Positions 24,150 through 35,250 of a stretch of DNA of 64,000 nt are shown here, in pieces. Origin of the DNA: Dermanyssus gallinae (Eukaryota > Arthropoda > Arachnida > Mesostigmata > Dermanyssidae). The stretch covers positions 1-64,000 of the forward strand of contig QVRM01005971.1 in assembly GCA_003439945.1 (NCBI GenBank), given 5' to 3'. The first letter of the stretch is position 1. Each line of letters opens with the position of its first letter. A model generated the notes under the pieces. It ran no database searches and had not been told where the DNA came from. It saw only the letters and a program-made list of their open reading frames with translations. Both the position numbers and the translations under genes were made by a program.

Positions 24150-24595
24150 CCCTTAGGAAAGCAAGGCTGCCATCAAAACTGAAGCTCAGAGGCCTCGGAC
24201 TGGACTAGGACGAGAGACCTGATTGCGTGGCTATACCGTTATGGTCTTACGGCAACTGCTTAGCCTAGGAGGCTACAGTGTTCTGCACCGTAGCTCCCTC
24301 GATTGCAGTAATAGCTCTGTCAGCACAGTCGGGATAGGATAGTAGCAGAGCGCGCCGAACAGGAAAAGAGACGCAAATACGCAGATCTCGAAAACAGTAT
24401 TCACTCCGTACCTATATCGTAGCTTTACGGACACTAGAACCCATCAGCAGTGAGATAGCAAGATTCAGTCGGGTTCTGGCCAGAACAATGGAAGCTACGA
24501 CGGGGGACCAGCGAGAGGGAGAATATCTGAGACAGCTTTTGTCTCTCGCGGTGTGTAGAAGCAATGCTGCTTTTATAATTGGCGCCATAGAATGA
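24150..24595 (+). mobile_element. LINE C-terminal fragment, endonuclease-domain family
   Basis: The translation reads LPSKLKLRGLGLD, stop, DERPDCVAIPLWSYGNCLA, stop, EATVFCTVAPS, then IVAERAEQEKRRKYADLENS. After a frame change it gives VALRTLEPISSEIARF, TTGDQREGEYLRQLL and SLAVCRSNAAFIIGAIE, then a stop at 24593-24595. It is closely parallel to 27660-28051 (RPDGVTIPLWSHGKSLVWD; GDRREAIFLRQMM; GNVASIIGAMN), so both belong to one subfamily. WD has become a stop followed by E, and the frame is broken. Confidence 0.85.
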
Positions 24596-24753
24596 GCAGC
24601 TAAATAGCACTTGCTGGAATCGAGGCGACATCTTTGAACTTCACAACTGTATACTGACAACACAAATATAGTATATATATATCCCTCAAAATATTAAATA
24701 AATATTATTTGTATATAAATATGTATTAGAACTCTCTGATCCATCCATATATA

Positions 24754-24776
24754 TACGAGGGTGGATCGAAAAGTTG

Positions 24777-24868
<92 letters not shown>

Positions 24869-25080
24869 ATGTCGAAATAAGGTTATCGTAAGCCGTTTTC
24901 CAGCGGCCAGCTTGTAACGCCAGCCGCCGATATGGGAGCCTATTTCTCCATGGAACTACTCGCTCTCTTCCAATCGCACTTTTAGTGAATCTATTTCCGG
25001 TCAGTCACGTCGACATAACAAGCAAGTTTAATCTTACTGTCATAACTAAAGAAGACATGACCCCCATCATTCCGTTAGGA
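24754..25080 (+). mobile_element. mariner end remnant split by (TA)n
   Basis: ACGAGGGTGGATCGAAAAGT at about 24757 has the form of a mariner terminal repeat. It is followed by about 95 bases of (TA)n (24778-24872) and then unrecognised sequence with AATAAGGTTATCGTAAGC near 24885, which I suspect is the element's interior. No second terminal repeat and no transposase were found. The microsatellite may have expanded at or near the element's end. Confidence 0.4.
24778..24872. repeat. (TA)n microsatellite
   Basis: About 95 bases of nearly pure TA. Confidence 0.95.
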
Positions 25081-26285
25081 AAAATGCTCATTTTTACAAA
25101 ATCCAAACTAATTATAACTCCTTAGTTAGCCAAACTAGGCTCGGCTCGACGTATATAACACTTACCCAATATTATATATTTATATATATAAATATATAAT
25201 TTGTATACTTGGGTTATTTCGGTTTATCATCTCTGCTCCAAATTGAGTTGTGAGGTTGACATGTATTGCATCGGTTTTAGTTCCTGTGATTTACCTTCTT
25301 ATTCCATCGCGCAGACTATAGGGCGGTATCGACTCAAATACTTTCCTTCGCGCTGATCCCTCGTCGTTGCTTTCATTTTGCTTGTCAGCTCTTAGATAAA
25401 CATAGCCGTAATCAACCGCTGATAGGCCCCAATATTTGTGTTGCTATTGGCACACAATAGTAGCCGTTCTTGATATCTGTGCATTTATGTTTATGTTCTA
25501 TTTTAGCATGCTCCGGTTCCCACCCTTTGTTTATGGATATATGACCCAGATAGGGAGCAGCAGTATGCTAGGAGTATATTAGGTATATTAGGAGGCAACT
25601 AAGTGGATACAGGCCGTCAGTTCAGTAAATCTACACAATGGATTGTAGCTAGGTCTGCTGCTTTTTTTAATCCAAGATCACCTTCCTTAATAGGTAAGCT
25701 AGCCCCCTCCCATGTCTCAGCTTTTCAGCATAGTAGTGAGCAATTAATTAATTATTCTATAGAGGATGTATCATGAGTTTTCAGTTTACCTGTTCTAGAG
25801 GCTGGTAGATGCACTACGAAGTATGTAGTTAACTCGTGGTGATCCCAGGCTATGACTACAAATCTACAGTGTAATTTGTGGATGCATCGTTGAAATATGG
25901 CTCCATATTTTTTGGAAATTTTTGTTTGGCATTCGACTGAGGTTTACAGTTATTATTATTATTATTAAGGATCGCGACAAATGCACTTCGAGCACTCTAT
26001 TTGCCTATAATGGGCGTCGAGCTGCATGGAATGCTTCCTTTGCCCCACCTTTCACTGCCAGCCGACCGTGTGTGGCCTGGCTGCAGGTACTATGACATTC
26101 TTACTCAGCTCGCACCAAGGCTATCTTTGCCGCTAGTCATTTTAGGTTAGTAAGCCCACATGAACGCTACGACAGACCGTAAAAAGCAATTTTTTCTGCA
26201 CAGCAGTGAGATTGGCTTTGTAGCAAATTAAAGTTTAATTAAAAGCAAAACACACACAGAATTAATTTAGAGGTATGTTGTGGAA
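25081..26285. other. no recognisable gene (intronic)
   Basis: AT-rich; a short (TTA)n run lies at about 25952-25969. No motif recognised. Confidence 0.5.
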
Positions 26286-26289
26286 CGTT

Positions 26290-28051
26290 GAATCATTAGA
26301 ATCATTGTATAATGTAGATGGTCTGACAAAAGTACTAGTCAAACTAGACTTCCAAAACGCGTTCAACACAATAAGAAGGGACAACATTTTCGACGAAGTA
26401 AAGAGAAAAGCTCCACGACTCTACCCGATAATATGGCAGGGTTATAGAGATTTCTCAATCCTCGCATGGAACACAGATACGATCATAAAGTCGCAAACTG
26501 GCATTCAGCAAGGAGACCCATTGGGACCAGCTCTGTTCTGCCTCGGCATCTCTGATCTAGTATCTAGCCTACAAAGCCCTTTCAATGTCTGGTACATAGA
26601 CGACGCTATCTTGGGAGGTCCCGCGAATGTCGTGGCGAGGGACTTGCAGGCTATATTGAACTTCGAGGAACCGGGAGGACTGACCCTCAACGCGGCCAAG
26701 TGCGAGGTTTTAGCCGTCGGAGGTACATCTCAAGATCAAGCCCAGGCTATACAAACAATCATGGAAGTACTTCCAGGGATATCTCGTGCAACTCAGGATA
26801 ACCTAGATGTTCTAGGTTCTCCCGTAATGCCTGAAGGAATTCCACGCGCTCTCGATGCTAAACGAGAGACCTTGTTGAAAATCCGCCCACGACTGACAAG
26901 TATGCACCCGCAGGCGGCTCTGTGCCTATGGGGACACAGCCTTGGTTCACCAAGATTTGTCTTCGTGCTACGAACATGTCAGACTATGAAATATATGGAA
27001 GGTCTTGCAGCCTATGACGAGACCACAAGAGACATTCTAAGTGAGATACTAAACATTAACTTAGAAGGAAACATGTGGCAGATAGCTAGCCTCCCCATCG
27101 GCAACGAAGGTCTTGGAATAAGAAGAGCTACGGATCTAGCTGCAGTGTGCTACGCTGCTTCCTTGAATCAATTTGGCTCCTTGGCGGAATCACTTATTGG
27201 CGAGGAAGCAAAGCTTGAACTAAACAAGGCAACTATGGTAGCAGACACCACAATCAGGATTCAACTCGACCCCGGCCTTTTGAGAGAGCACGTAAGTCAA
27301 AAACTTCTTGACGCTTACAAAACTAAGAAGTCCGCACGAGATATAAAAAATAGCCTGGCATCAGCAAGAGAGCGTGCCGTCTTTCTAGCAGCTCAAGATC
27401 CCTTCAGCGCTGCCCTCCCGTCAGCTTGGCACCATGCTGGACCCAAACTCCTTCCGCATGGTGTCAGCCCTTAGGATAGGCGCCCCCGTCTGCCAGCCCT
27501 TTTCTTGCCTGCAATGCGGCCAGCCCGTCGATTCTGACGGTCTACACCCGTTAAGCTGTCTGAAAAGTCCCGGCAGACTCACAAGACATGCTGAACTCAA
27601 CGCCATAGTACGAAGTGCTCTTAGAAGGGCATGGATAGCATCTACACCCGAGCCGAAGGGTCTTAATGGCAGCAATGAGCTGCGACCTGACGGGGTCACC
27701 ATCCCGCTATGGTCACACGGAAAAAGCCTTGTATGGGATGTTACGGTTTCATGCACGGCGGCCTTGTCGTATTTATGTCGCAGCGCAGTCGAATCTGGAT
27801 AGGTAGCAGAGCGCGCGGATTCTGAAAAACGAAGGAAGTATCTCGAGCTATCAAGAAGCTACCACTTTGTGCCCATTACATTGGAGACACTTGGCCCCAT
27901 CAGCACAGGTACAGCGAAAATCCTGAAAGATATCGGAAAACGCATAGAAGACGTTACGGGTGATCGACGCGAGGCCATATTTTTGAGACAGATGATGTCC
28001 TTAGCCGTTTGTAGAGGAAACGTGGCTTCAATCATAGGCGCAATGAACTGA
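26290..28051 (+). mobile_element. LINE with RT, zinc knuckle and endonuclease domains
   Basis: This is the longest copy of the family. The RT runs in order: VKLDFQNAFNTIRRDNIF (first Asp), GIQQGDPLGPALFCLG, WYIDDAILGG (catalytic DD) and GLTLNAAKCEV. A thumb/linker region follows with SLPIGNEGLGIRRATDLA. A frame change occurs between about 27434 and 27474. The C-terminal part has CLQC, nine residues, H, three residues, C; then LRPDGVTIPLWSHGKSLVWD; an in-frame stop near 27800; AERADSEKRRKYLEL; and ISTGTAKILKDIGKRIEDVT ending GNVASIIGAMN, stop 28049-28051. The RT plus C-terminal nuclease order is that of R2-type LINEs. It is 5'-truncated near 26290. The 3' side runs about 65 bases to an (AAT)n tail. 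One frameshift and one stop make it inactive. Confidence 0.9.
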
Positions 28052-28116
28052 CAAGGGAACAAAGCAAGATGAACCTGGCTTAAACGTTCATACCTCACAA
28101 TTGTTTTACCTGAATG

Positions 28117-28139
28117 ATAATAAAATAATAATTAAAAAA

Positions 28140-28220
<81 letters not shown>
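28117..28220. repeat. (AAT)n tract, probable LINE tail
   Basis: About 80 bases of AAT repeats preceded by AATAAAATAATAATTAAAAA. Its position right after the LINE stop suggests the element's 3' tail or a microsatellite grown from it. The CR1-like fragment that follows is cut at this boundary. Confidence 0.9.
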
Positions 28221-28221
<1 letters not shown>

Positions 28222-28224
28222 CAC

Positions 28225-28870
28225 AACCGACTGACATTATTCGCAGCAGACTGCGATGCTGTGAGCTCTGATGAGAAGTCAAGCGCACTATTTATTCTAC
28301 GATCGTCTGCGTTCAAAATACATTTTACACTCTGTGGTATATAGAGTTTGATATTTAGAACAAAAAATGGAACTGCTTAAGGCGTCCCCTGACTTAACTC
28401 GAAAAGACCGGTAGCGCAAAAGCTCTGCGAACTATTCGCAGGTCTGCGGATAGTCCTCGAGCGCTCTTAGTTTGGTAACTACAATCTTATGATAGACACT
28501 GTCGCGAGCACTTCTGATTAACCAAAATGCGATGCAAATGTTTGTTGGCGTTCAAGTGTAACGTCAATTGGTCCGTCATTTCTAGTAGTTGCGTGCACTT
28601 AGATAGACGAGGCACAAAACCATGTTGTGCCGCATCGAACAACTAGTTTACCGTCAGGTAACTAGTAGTGCGTCTGACCAGAAACCTCTCAAAAACAGTG
28701 CAAGCGACGGAGCACTGCGACACGGGACGATACTTATCAACGCGTTTATTGGGCTCCTTCGTATGTATGAGAGTCACAATACTTTGTTTACAAAAGTAGA
28801 GCTTTTGAAGTCAGTCACTACACGCAATGACATTGTTGGTCTGGTCTGTGACAGCTGCGGGTTGTTCCGC
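28225..28870 (-). mobile_element. CR1/jockey-like LINE RT fragment (copy A)
   Basis: On the minus strand: FCKQSIVTLIHTKEPNKRVD, KYRPVSQCSVACTVFERFL, LFDAAQHGFVPRLSKCTQLL, then KLRALEDYPQTCE. Aligned sequence continues to about 28225. It matches the better copy at 56285-57740 (HKKGYKKRVENYRPISPCS, LFDAAQYGFVPR, YADD) through coding and spacing. The polymerase active site lies at its damaged left end. Frameshifts and stops are frequent. It is truncated exactly at the (AAT)n tract. Confidence 0.75.
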
Positions 28871-29385
28871 GAGTAGCGACTTCTTCGGATTTTTTTTTAA
28901 ATGTTAATTTGACATTTGATACGATACTGCTGGCCCGCCATATTTGGATATTTTGTTGCATTAAAAAGTCGTTTATCGTAGTGCCACCATGACTATGATG
29001 ATCACAGCTCAAAAGTTTTTCCATGGCGATGAAGTGCTTAGTCACTGTATGCTTGGCCAGCTGCAACAGCAGTGTTGTCGCTGAAACCACTATGTCGGGT
29101 GGCCGTGCTACACATTCAGGACACATCCGAGCTCAATTCACATTCAGGTGGGATCCTCGTCATTTGCATTCCCGAAGCACCGCTGTCCAAGTGATAGCTG
29201 GCGCACAACTTCCAGGCTGAATCGATCGAAATGCCAGAGCCACGTGCTAGCCGGGTCGCCGCCATCTTAACTATTTTAGAATCACGGCACAACACAAGAC
29301 AATTGGGTAGCCACAACCCGACAGACTCGACGAAATGACACCGCCAAGTGGCACCATTGGCGCAATCTCCCTGCCGGTAGAAGAA
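28871..29385. other. no recognisable gene (intronic)
   Basis: The minus-strand frames at 28818-29126 and 29116-29400 are open but not recognised. Confidence 0.4.
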
Positions 29386-29389
29386 GGTC

Positions 29390-29800
29390 ATTTTGAACAA
29401 AGACTATCTATTTCCGTCGCTACTGCGTAGGAAGGAAATTATCGTGGAAAGCATTACAGTCGACGGATGCTGCTATATAACTGCGAGGGCCTTATGGAGG
29501 CTATCTTATGGGAAACTATGCCGCAAGATATTTGATAATATGGATTTTGTACTCCTTGCAGAGACCTTTACAGAGGGAAGAAAGACCGATGAGTCTAACT
29601 TATGAATAATATTAGCACCTGGGTAAATGTGTTTATGTTGCATCAAAGGGTTTCGAGAAGACCATCAATCAAATGTTTTGTTTGTTCTGCTATGAACCAA
29701 ACCGCCGGACATACCGCGGCGTGGTATCTATCACATTTGCTCCAGCACTGTCTGCATCGGCTTATTAAAGCCCTTTACGTTGCAAAAATTAGTTTTGCCA
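29390..29800 (+). mobile_element. LINE endonuclease-domain fragment
   Basis: LLYNCEGLMEAILWETMPQD, then after a frame change NMDFVLLAETFTEGRKTDES, resembles the beginning of an AP-type endonuclease (NxxG....., D.vlL.ET). It continues YVASKGFEKTINQMFCLFC across another frame. The catalytic GDFN region was not found. It is a weak but ordered match, inactive, of unresolved LINE clade. Confidence 0.5.
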
Positions 29801-29804
29801 GAAA

Positions 29805-32077
29805 ATAATTTATAATAAAATCCGTCGACCGCAAAAGCCGCAGTTAGATGTCATTCTCTTACTTTGCTAGCCCGCCATTCAGTGCTCCTTACCGGTCCTA
29901 TGAGCCTTTATATTCGTTCAGCGCTATTGGGGTTATGACTAACCCAGCCAAATCCTCCTAAATTACTCAACAAGCCTGCCCAGGTTGGAGAAGAACGTTA
30001 TCTTGCGTATATTGCTGCCAACTCTTTCTTCTCCCAGTAACTTTGAATTCTTAACTAACTATTTAACCAACGAAGCCAACGGTCCCATCGCCGGAACGGT
30101 CACTTTACTTTTTTCACGCCAACCTACTACTTTGCTTAGTCGCCCTGCACCGCTCAGTCAACCCAGGTGTTCTGCGTCTCTTCTGCGGCGGCAGTATCGC
30201 AGACATCTATAAGCCTACCATGTAGGATGACAGTGGGTTTAAGCTTTTTTTTCAGTTCAGTTCATTCTATTACTTTTAAACACACGCTCCTTACAGAACA
30301 ACCGTGTTTCATACATCATTGTACTTGTCATTAAAGCTTCCTCCCTGATTTTATTATCCTCCCGCGCTCTTGAATATTCCACCTACTTATCATTTAGATA
30401 CCCATCAATATATGTTTTCTAAGTCACGCACTTGCAAAGGAGTGTCGCGCCCTGTAAATTTTATATCACCTTTGTCTATATCTATTGCAAAGAGGTCAAT
30501 ACTAGATGCCGTGGAGTGGCATTCATATGTGCACATATTCACACTGTTGACTACCCAGCAGTCGATTTTATCCATAAAGTCTAGCAAGGCCGTAAATCAA
30601 ACTGATTTTTCACTTTTATTACGTATTTATCAAAATTAGAACGTCTACCCCCTTATATACCCTCCCCCTCATTCTTTACTACGACGCTTTAAGAAGTTGT
30701 CAGAGGTCTGTACATGGGCCCCGGGTGCGCAAAGTCGCACCAGTGGCACATCCAAGCGCTTCTCAATGATATTTTGGGAGATCTTTGTAACATTTCCGTG
30801 ATGTACAGCCTACGTAGGCAAGAGCCTCAAGTAGCTTTATGCTCCTTAAGATACAGGCCGCGTTGAGCCTGGGTTTGCCAATTCTTCCTCGGGTGTTCTG
30901 TAGGGCCATACCTTCTGCATTTCGGTTTAGGAAATTTGCAGGTTGCTCTAAATTTATCCATGCTGTAACACTTAAAAATTGCATAGGTTCCCGATATGAA
31001 GAGAGGTGATAGTTAATGGCTGACATAAAACGACGCTGCGTTTTTTTAACCCTAACTAAACGCTGCTATGAAGTCTCCACTCGCGAATGTCAGAATATGT
31101 TGTTTGGAAGGTGGTACAATATTTGTCTTCGCATCCTTAGTTTTTACCCTGATTGCTTGGGGAAAAATATTGAGGGATGCACACCGGAGATTTTGCTCTT
31201 AACTGTGGATCGTCCTCCGCTCATCCTCGCTAACACCTTCATGTTGGCCAACTCCTAAAGTGATAGTAGTGTGATCCTATCTGTCTCAGCCTCAACCACG
31301 CTAAGGAGTTATGTTGCTTGTAAAACTGGGTTTTTCTGTCTTTCCCTTTAATGCGTTTAGTAACAAGGTCACATACTCCATTAAAATGGAGCTCCAGGGA
31401 ATTGTCGTCCGTTGATAATATAACTGCATCTTGCTTTGCCATGAGAACCTTCGGCGCACGAGTGCACGCAATTGACTCCCGGGTGAGCTCGCCGAGTGAG
31501 CAACTGCCTGCGACACACGCATACCTTAGCTACGAGTATAGCATCGAGTCTTCCACGGAGCTCGATGCGGCGCGCTTCCCACCATGTTTTGGACGATAAG
31601 CCATTAAAAAGCCCGCCGTTGCTAATTGGTCCAGCAATGCGCCCATTCGTCTCTCCATCCACATGCAGGTACGCAGGTTCGTCATTTTGCACAATCTGCT
31701 CCTTTGTTGGTGTTCGTTGTACCGGAATAGCCAGGTACTGCTGCGCCGCGCCTGCTTACAAACAATGTCCTGTATGTAAAAAGATTATCGATTATGATGA
31801 TGGTGGGATGATGTTGGTGACGAAGGAGGCAATGGCAGTGCCAAGAGATAATGATGATGTGGGTGGAGATGATTGATGATATTGACTGTTAAGCTTGAAA
31901 CTGCTTTTAATTAATTAGCCCCGAGACACATAGCAGATTTTCACACAAATTCAATCCTATATTCTCAGAGATATTGTGCTCACTGATGTTTATGGATTTC
32001 CACGCTAAATGCTAAGTTTAGCGGTACTTTCCAGAAGCCACGCACTAGTACGTTCGCACCACTTGAGAACAAAGTGA
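29805..32077. other. no confident gene (intronic)
   Basis: Several frames of 70-126 codons are open on both strands (for example 30763-31026 -, 31381-31692 -, 31496-31876 +). I recognise none of them. Confidence 0.35.
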
Positions 32078-32278
32078 AAAACATTAGTTGCAATGTTTTA
32101 TTTTGCTCTTATTGATTCTGCAGATGTCACCGATATCGCAACTTCAGCGCTGTCAGTTTTCGATCTGGCTGCTGTGTTTACAATTTCGTGCCACTTCAGA
32201 ATCGACAGTGAGTCAAATGTCGATAAAGATGACTTGCTCCTGCAGCTGATGACTGGTGTTGATCTATCCTGGCACGTA

Positions 32279-33598
32279 CGAGGTGTGTTCAAAAAGTATC
32301 GCGACGTTTGAATTTTCGCGGGTTACGTATATTCGAATTTCGATTTTTTGTGGCGTTATGTTGGTACTCGTGTCTCTCACTTATGCCGACAAGCTCGGCC
32401 ATTTTGAATGTTCACTTAATTGTTGACAGCTGCTTTGCTTGCACGTGTTTTGGATCGTCTTCGATTTTTACCTATTCAAAAAAATGGATCAAAGAACCTG
32501 TATCAAATTTTGTGTGAAAAACGAAATTAAGTGCGCGGATGCATTCCGAATGTTGACTGTGGCATACGGAGAAGCTACCTTGGACCGAAGCAACGTTTAT
32601 CGGTGGTACAAAATGTTCTCAGAAGGCCGAGAAGATGTGAACGACGAAGAGCGTGCCGGACGCCCGAGCACTTTAACAACAGACGAAAAAATTAATGAAG
32701 TGGAGAAAATGGTATTGGCCAATCGTCGAATCACCGTTAGAGAAGTTGCTGAGGACCTAAACATATCGATTGGCTCGTGCCATTCGATTTTTATCAATGA
32801 TTTGGGCATGAGACGGGTCGCCGCGAAATTCGTACCAAAATTGCTCAATTGCGATCAAAAACAGCATCGCATGAACATTGCTAATGAGATGTTGGACTCT
32901 GTCCGCGACGACCCAAATCTGCTCCAGAGGGTCATAACTGGTGACGAATCGTGGGTTTATGGTTATGACGTGGAAACCAAAGCTCAATCATCTCAATGGA
33001 AGCTGCCGCACGAACCAAGACCGAAAAAAGCGCGCCAAGTTCGGTCGAATGTGAAAGTTTTGCTGACAGTTTTCTTCGATTGCAGGGGCGTGGTGCATCA
33101 TGAGTTCTTGCCACAGGGTAGAACGGTCAATAAGGAATATTACCTGCAAGTTATGCGCAATTTGCGCGAAGCAATCCGCCAGAAACGCCCGGATTTGTGG
33201 AAGAACAAAAATTGGCTTTTGCACCACGATAACGCCCCTGCTCACACATCGTTGCTTGTGCACGAGTTTTTGGCCAAAAACAACACACTAATGATGCCGC
33301 AGCCACCGTATTCCCCAGATCTGGCCCCCTGTGACTTTTTCTTATTCCCTAAACTGAAGAGGCCCATGAAAGGACGACGTTACGCTACGCTTGACGAGAT
33401 AAAGACGGCATCGAAGAAGGAGCTGAACAAGATAAAAAAAAATGTTTTTTTGAAGTGCTTCGAAGATTGGAAAAACCGTTGGCACAAGTATATAATATCT
33501 CATGGGGATTACTTTGAAGGGGACAAAATAGATATTCATGAATAAATAAATATTTTTTGAAAAACACAAAAGTCGCGATACTTTTTGAACACACCTCG
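32279..33598 (+). mobile_element. complete mariner element, 1320 bp
   Basis: The ends are CGAGGTGTGTTCAAAAAGTA... and its exact reverse complement over 27 bases (32279-32305 and 33572-33598), with weaker similarity beyond. The host dinucleotide TA is duplicated at 32277-32278 and 33599-33600, as Tc1/mariner integration produces. The single gene inside is unbroken. The identical terminal repeats and open frame suggest recent insertion relative to the other mariner copies here, and the element may be able to move. Confidence 0.97.
32484..33545 (+). CDS. mariner transposase, 353 aa, intact
   Basis: The enzyme cuts the element out by its terminal repeats and inserts it at TA. I start it at the ATG giving MDQRTCIKFCVKNEIKC; an ATG 15 codons upstream is also in frame, but the sequence between is not typical of the family. 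The N-terminal ~110 residues hold the two helix-turn-helix regions (YGEATLDRSNVYRWYKMF; RRITVREVAEDLNIS). The linker FVPKLL stands for the WVPHEL motif. The catalytic triad is ITGDESWVYGYD, LHHDNAPAH and APCDFFLF, with exactly 34 residues between the last two Asp (D,D34D). The second mariner signature YSPDLAP is present. Length is normal for mariner, and there is no stop or frameshift. It ends IDIHE. Confidence 0.97.
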   Translation: MDQRTCIKFCVKNEIKCADAFRMLTVAYGEATLDRSNVYRWYKMFSEGREDVNDEERAGRPSTLTTDEKINEVEKMVLANRRITVREVAEDLNISIGSCHSIFINDLGMRRVAAKFVPKLLNCDQKQHRMNIANEMLDSVRDDPNLLQRVITGDESWVYGYDVETKAQSSQWKLPHEPRPKKARQVRSNVKVLLTVFFDCRGVVHHEFLPQGRTVNKEYYLQVMRNLREAIRQKRPDLWKNKNWLLHHDNAPAHTSLLVHEFLAKNNTLMMPQPPYSPDLAPCDFFLFPKLKRPMKGRRYATLDEIKTASKKELNKIKKNVFLKCFEDWKNRWHKYIISHGDYFEGDKIDIHE

Positions 33599-34182
33599 TA
33601 TGCCATAGTGACAGAATTACCATCGACCTGACCTATCACAGCTTGTCAAACAGTAAAATTAAAAGCTCGGAGGTGCTCAAGATTGTGGCGCACAAGCACC
33701 CATCTGTGCGGACACAACTATCTGCCTTAAAGCAGGTGACGCATGGCGCCGAACAGATGACGACAACTTGCGCTATTGACCTTAAGGCTCTCGAATCTAA
33801 AGTCAAACGCCTACTAGGCGGCGTCGATGACCGATATCAGTGGCTTAAAGAACTCGTACAGAAGACTAGGTTATTCCTAAGAGACCCTACTTCACCTATG
33901 CCGCTTAATTTGGAACAGCACACCAAGGATAGCATTGTAGTTGCAGTGCTGCAGTACCTTCACAACGGAAAAGTAGTGGACCTGATTGTGTCTACAGTAA
34001 GCAACTGTGTATAATCTGAGCTCACCTTTGTAGATATCCTTTGTGTTGTCTTCAACGGGATCTTGAAGGATGGACGAACCATCGAGACTTTGGCACATGG
34101 CCGACTCTCTCTTACCTTTTGGGGAAAATATGGCAATCCGGGGGATCACCTCAGAAAGGAGGCTAAAGAAGATATGCTTTAA

Positions 34183-35250
34183 GCTTATTGTGGTAAGGCT
34201 AGAGCCCGCGTTGACCCAAACATTGAGTGTGTTGTTAAGTTTTCTTGGTAACGACATCATATTAATTTTTCGTATATATATATATACATATATGTTTTTT
34301 TAGCTTAATTCTAATTATATGTTTTACCAGCTTACTTGCTTATGTCTAAAAGTTAAAAATAACCCTATTAAATGACGGTACTCAAGGTGTTGTTAAAGCA
34401 AAGTGAAACGTTGAAACCCCAGGAAAACCCACTGATCTAAATTTCATTTGCTCTTTACCCTCCTATATCGTTAGCCATGTGCAAAGGAAGGTCAGAAAAG
34501 GGTTGCTGGTGATGTGCGTCGATGATATTGTTGTCGCCTATAGAGACATTGGCGCCATCAAGTGCATCCCTCAAATGGAGCGCAATTGTGGGTCTTTTCT
34601 TTGTTGTTGTTGTTAAAGCAGATCGGGGCGGCATGCGACTGTCGCCACAAATGCACTAGATGCATCGTGCATGGCAATCACCATCTTGTGTGTTCCTCCA
34701 ATTAATTTCATAAGGAGTGCTTTCAATGCACTTGTCGGCATTGCTTACAGAATTGCGCCAAGTACTACTGTCAACTGTCCGGCGCTTCGGAGGGGGTCGC
34801 TACACTTTCTCTCGCGTTGGAGCAAAATGGAACAGGAACCGACTGCCCGCCTTAGTAATATATATTATAAGAGAAACAATGTTGACGAAAGTAAATCTGT
34901 TTGAAAGCAAATAATACATTCTGATGAGAAGAATGACTGTTAGGACAGGCCTACTAAATCTTCTGTATTAGTTGAGATACTTTGTCGACAATTGTCGTAA
35001 TGGCGCCGATTAAAACTAGGCAGACTTTCGCAACCTTCATAACGTAACAGCTAAAGTTAGGACCTGCTGTGACAAAATCGATTACCCGTCGAACCCTTAG
35101 CTCGTCAGGACAATAGCAAAATACAATGTAGCATACCTCTACGGATTATTTTCAACATAAGTCAATCATTAAGAAGTTTATGGTCAAGCATCTCGTGTGG
35201 GTCTAGCCGGTTTCTATTTATTATATCTTTATAGATCGGCGTTGATGATG
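34183..35250. other. no recognisable gene (intronic)
   Basis: Contains a short TA run near 34275-34290 and a (TTG)n run near 34600-34612. No motif recognised. Confidence 0.5.

Larger units (their letters stand above)
32078..34182 (+). pseudogene. unrecognised reading frame split by a mariner insertion
   Basis: The frame is open from 32078 to 32278 (67 codons, one ATG at 32093), where the mariner begins exactly at a codon boundary. It resumes at 33601 in the same phase and stays open 137 codons to TAA at 34012-34014. It then reads on in phase to a second stop at 34180-34182. Segments include VFDLAAVFTISCHFRIDSES, SSEVLKIVAHKHPSVRTQLS, LGGVDDRYQWLKELVQKTRL and NGILKDGRTIETLAHGRLSL. It looks coding but matches no family I know. 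A pyrimidine tract and CTGCAG at 32118-32123 could be a splice acceptor. It lies in the receptor intron on the same strand. It may be a nested gene, a retrocopy or a transposon frame, and is disrupted now in any case. Confidence 0.55.

Noticed and set aside
28095..28316. Poly-Ile and poly-Leu open frames on the minus strand.
   Set aside because: These are translations of the (AAT)n repeat, not proteins.
34012..34035. A 24-base GT...AG segment that could remove the in-frame TAA of the unrecognised frame as an intron.
   Set aside because: 24 bases is shorter than any credible spliceosomal intron; a nonsense mutation is simpler.
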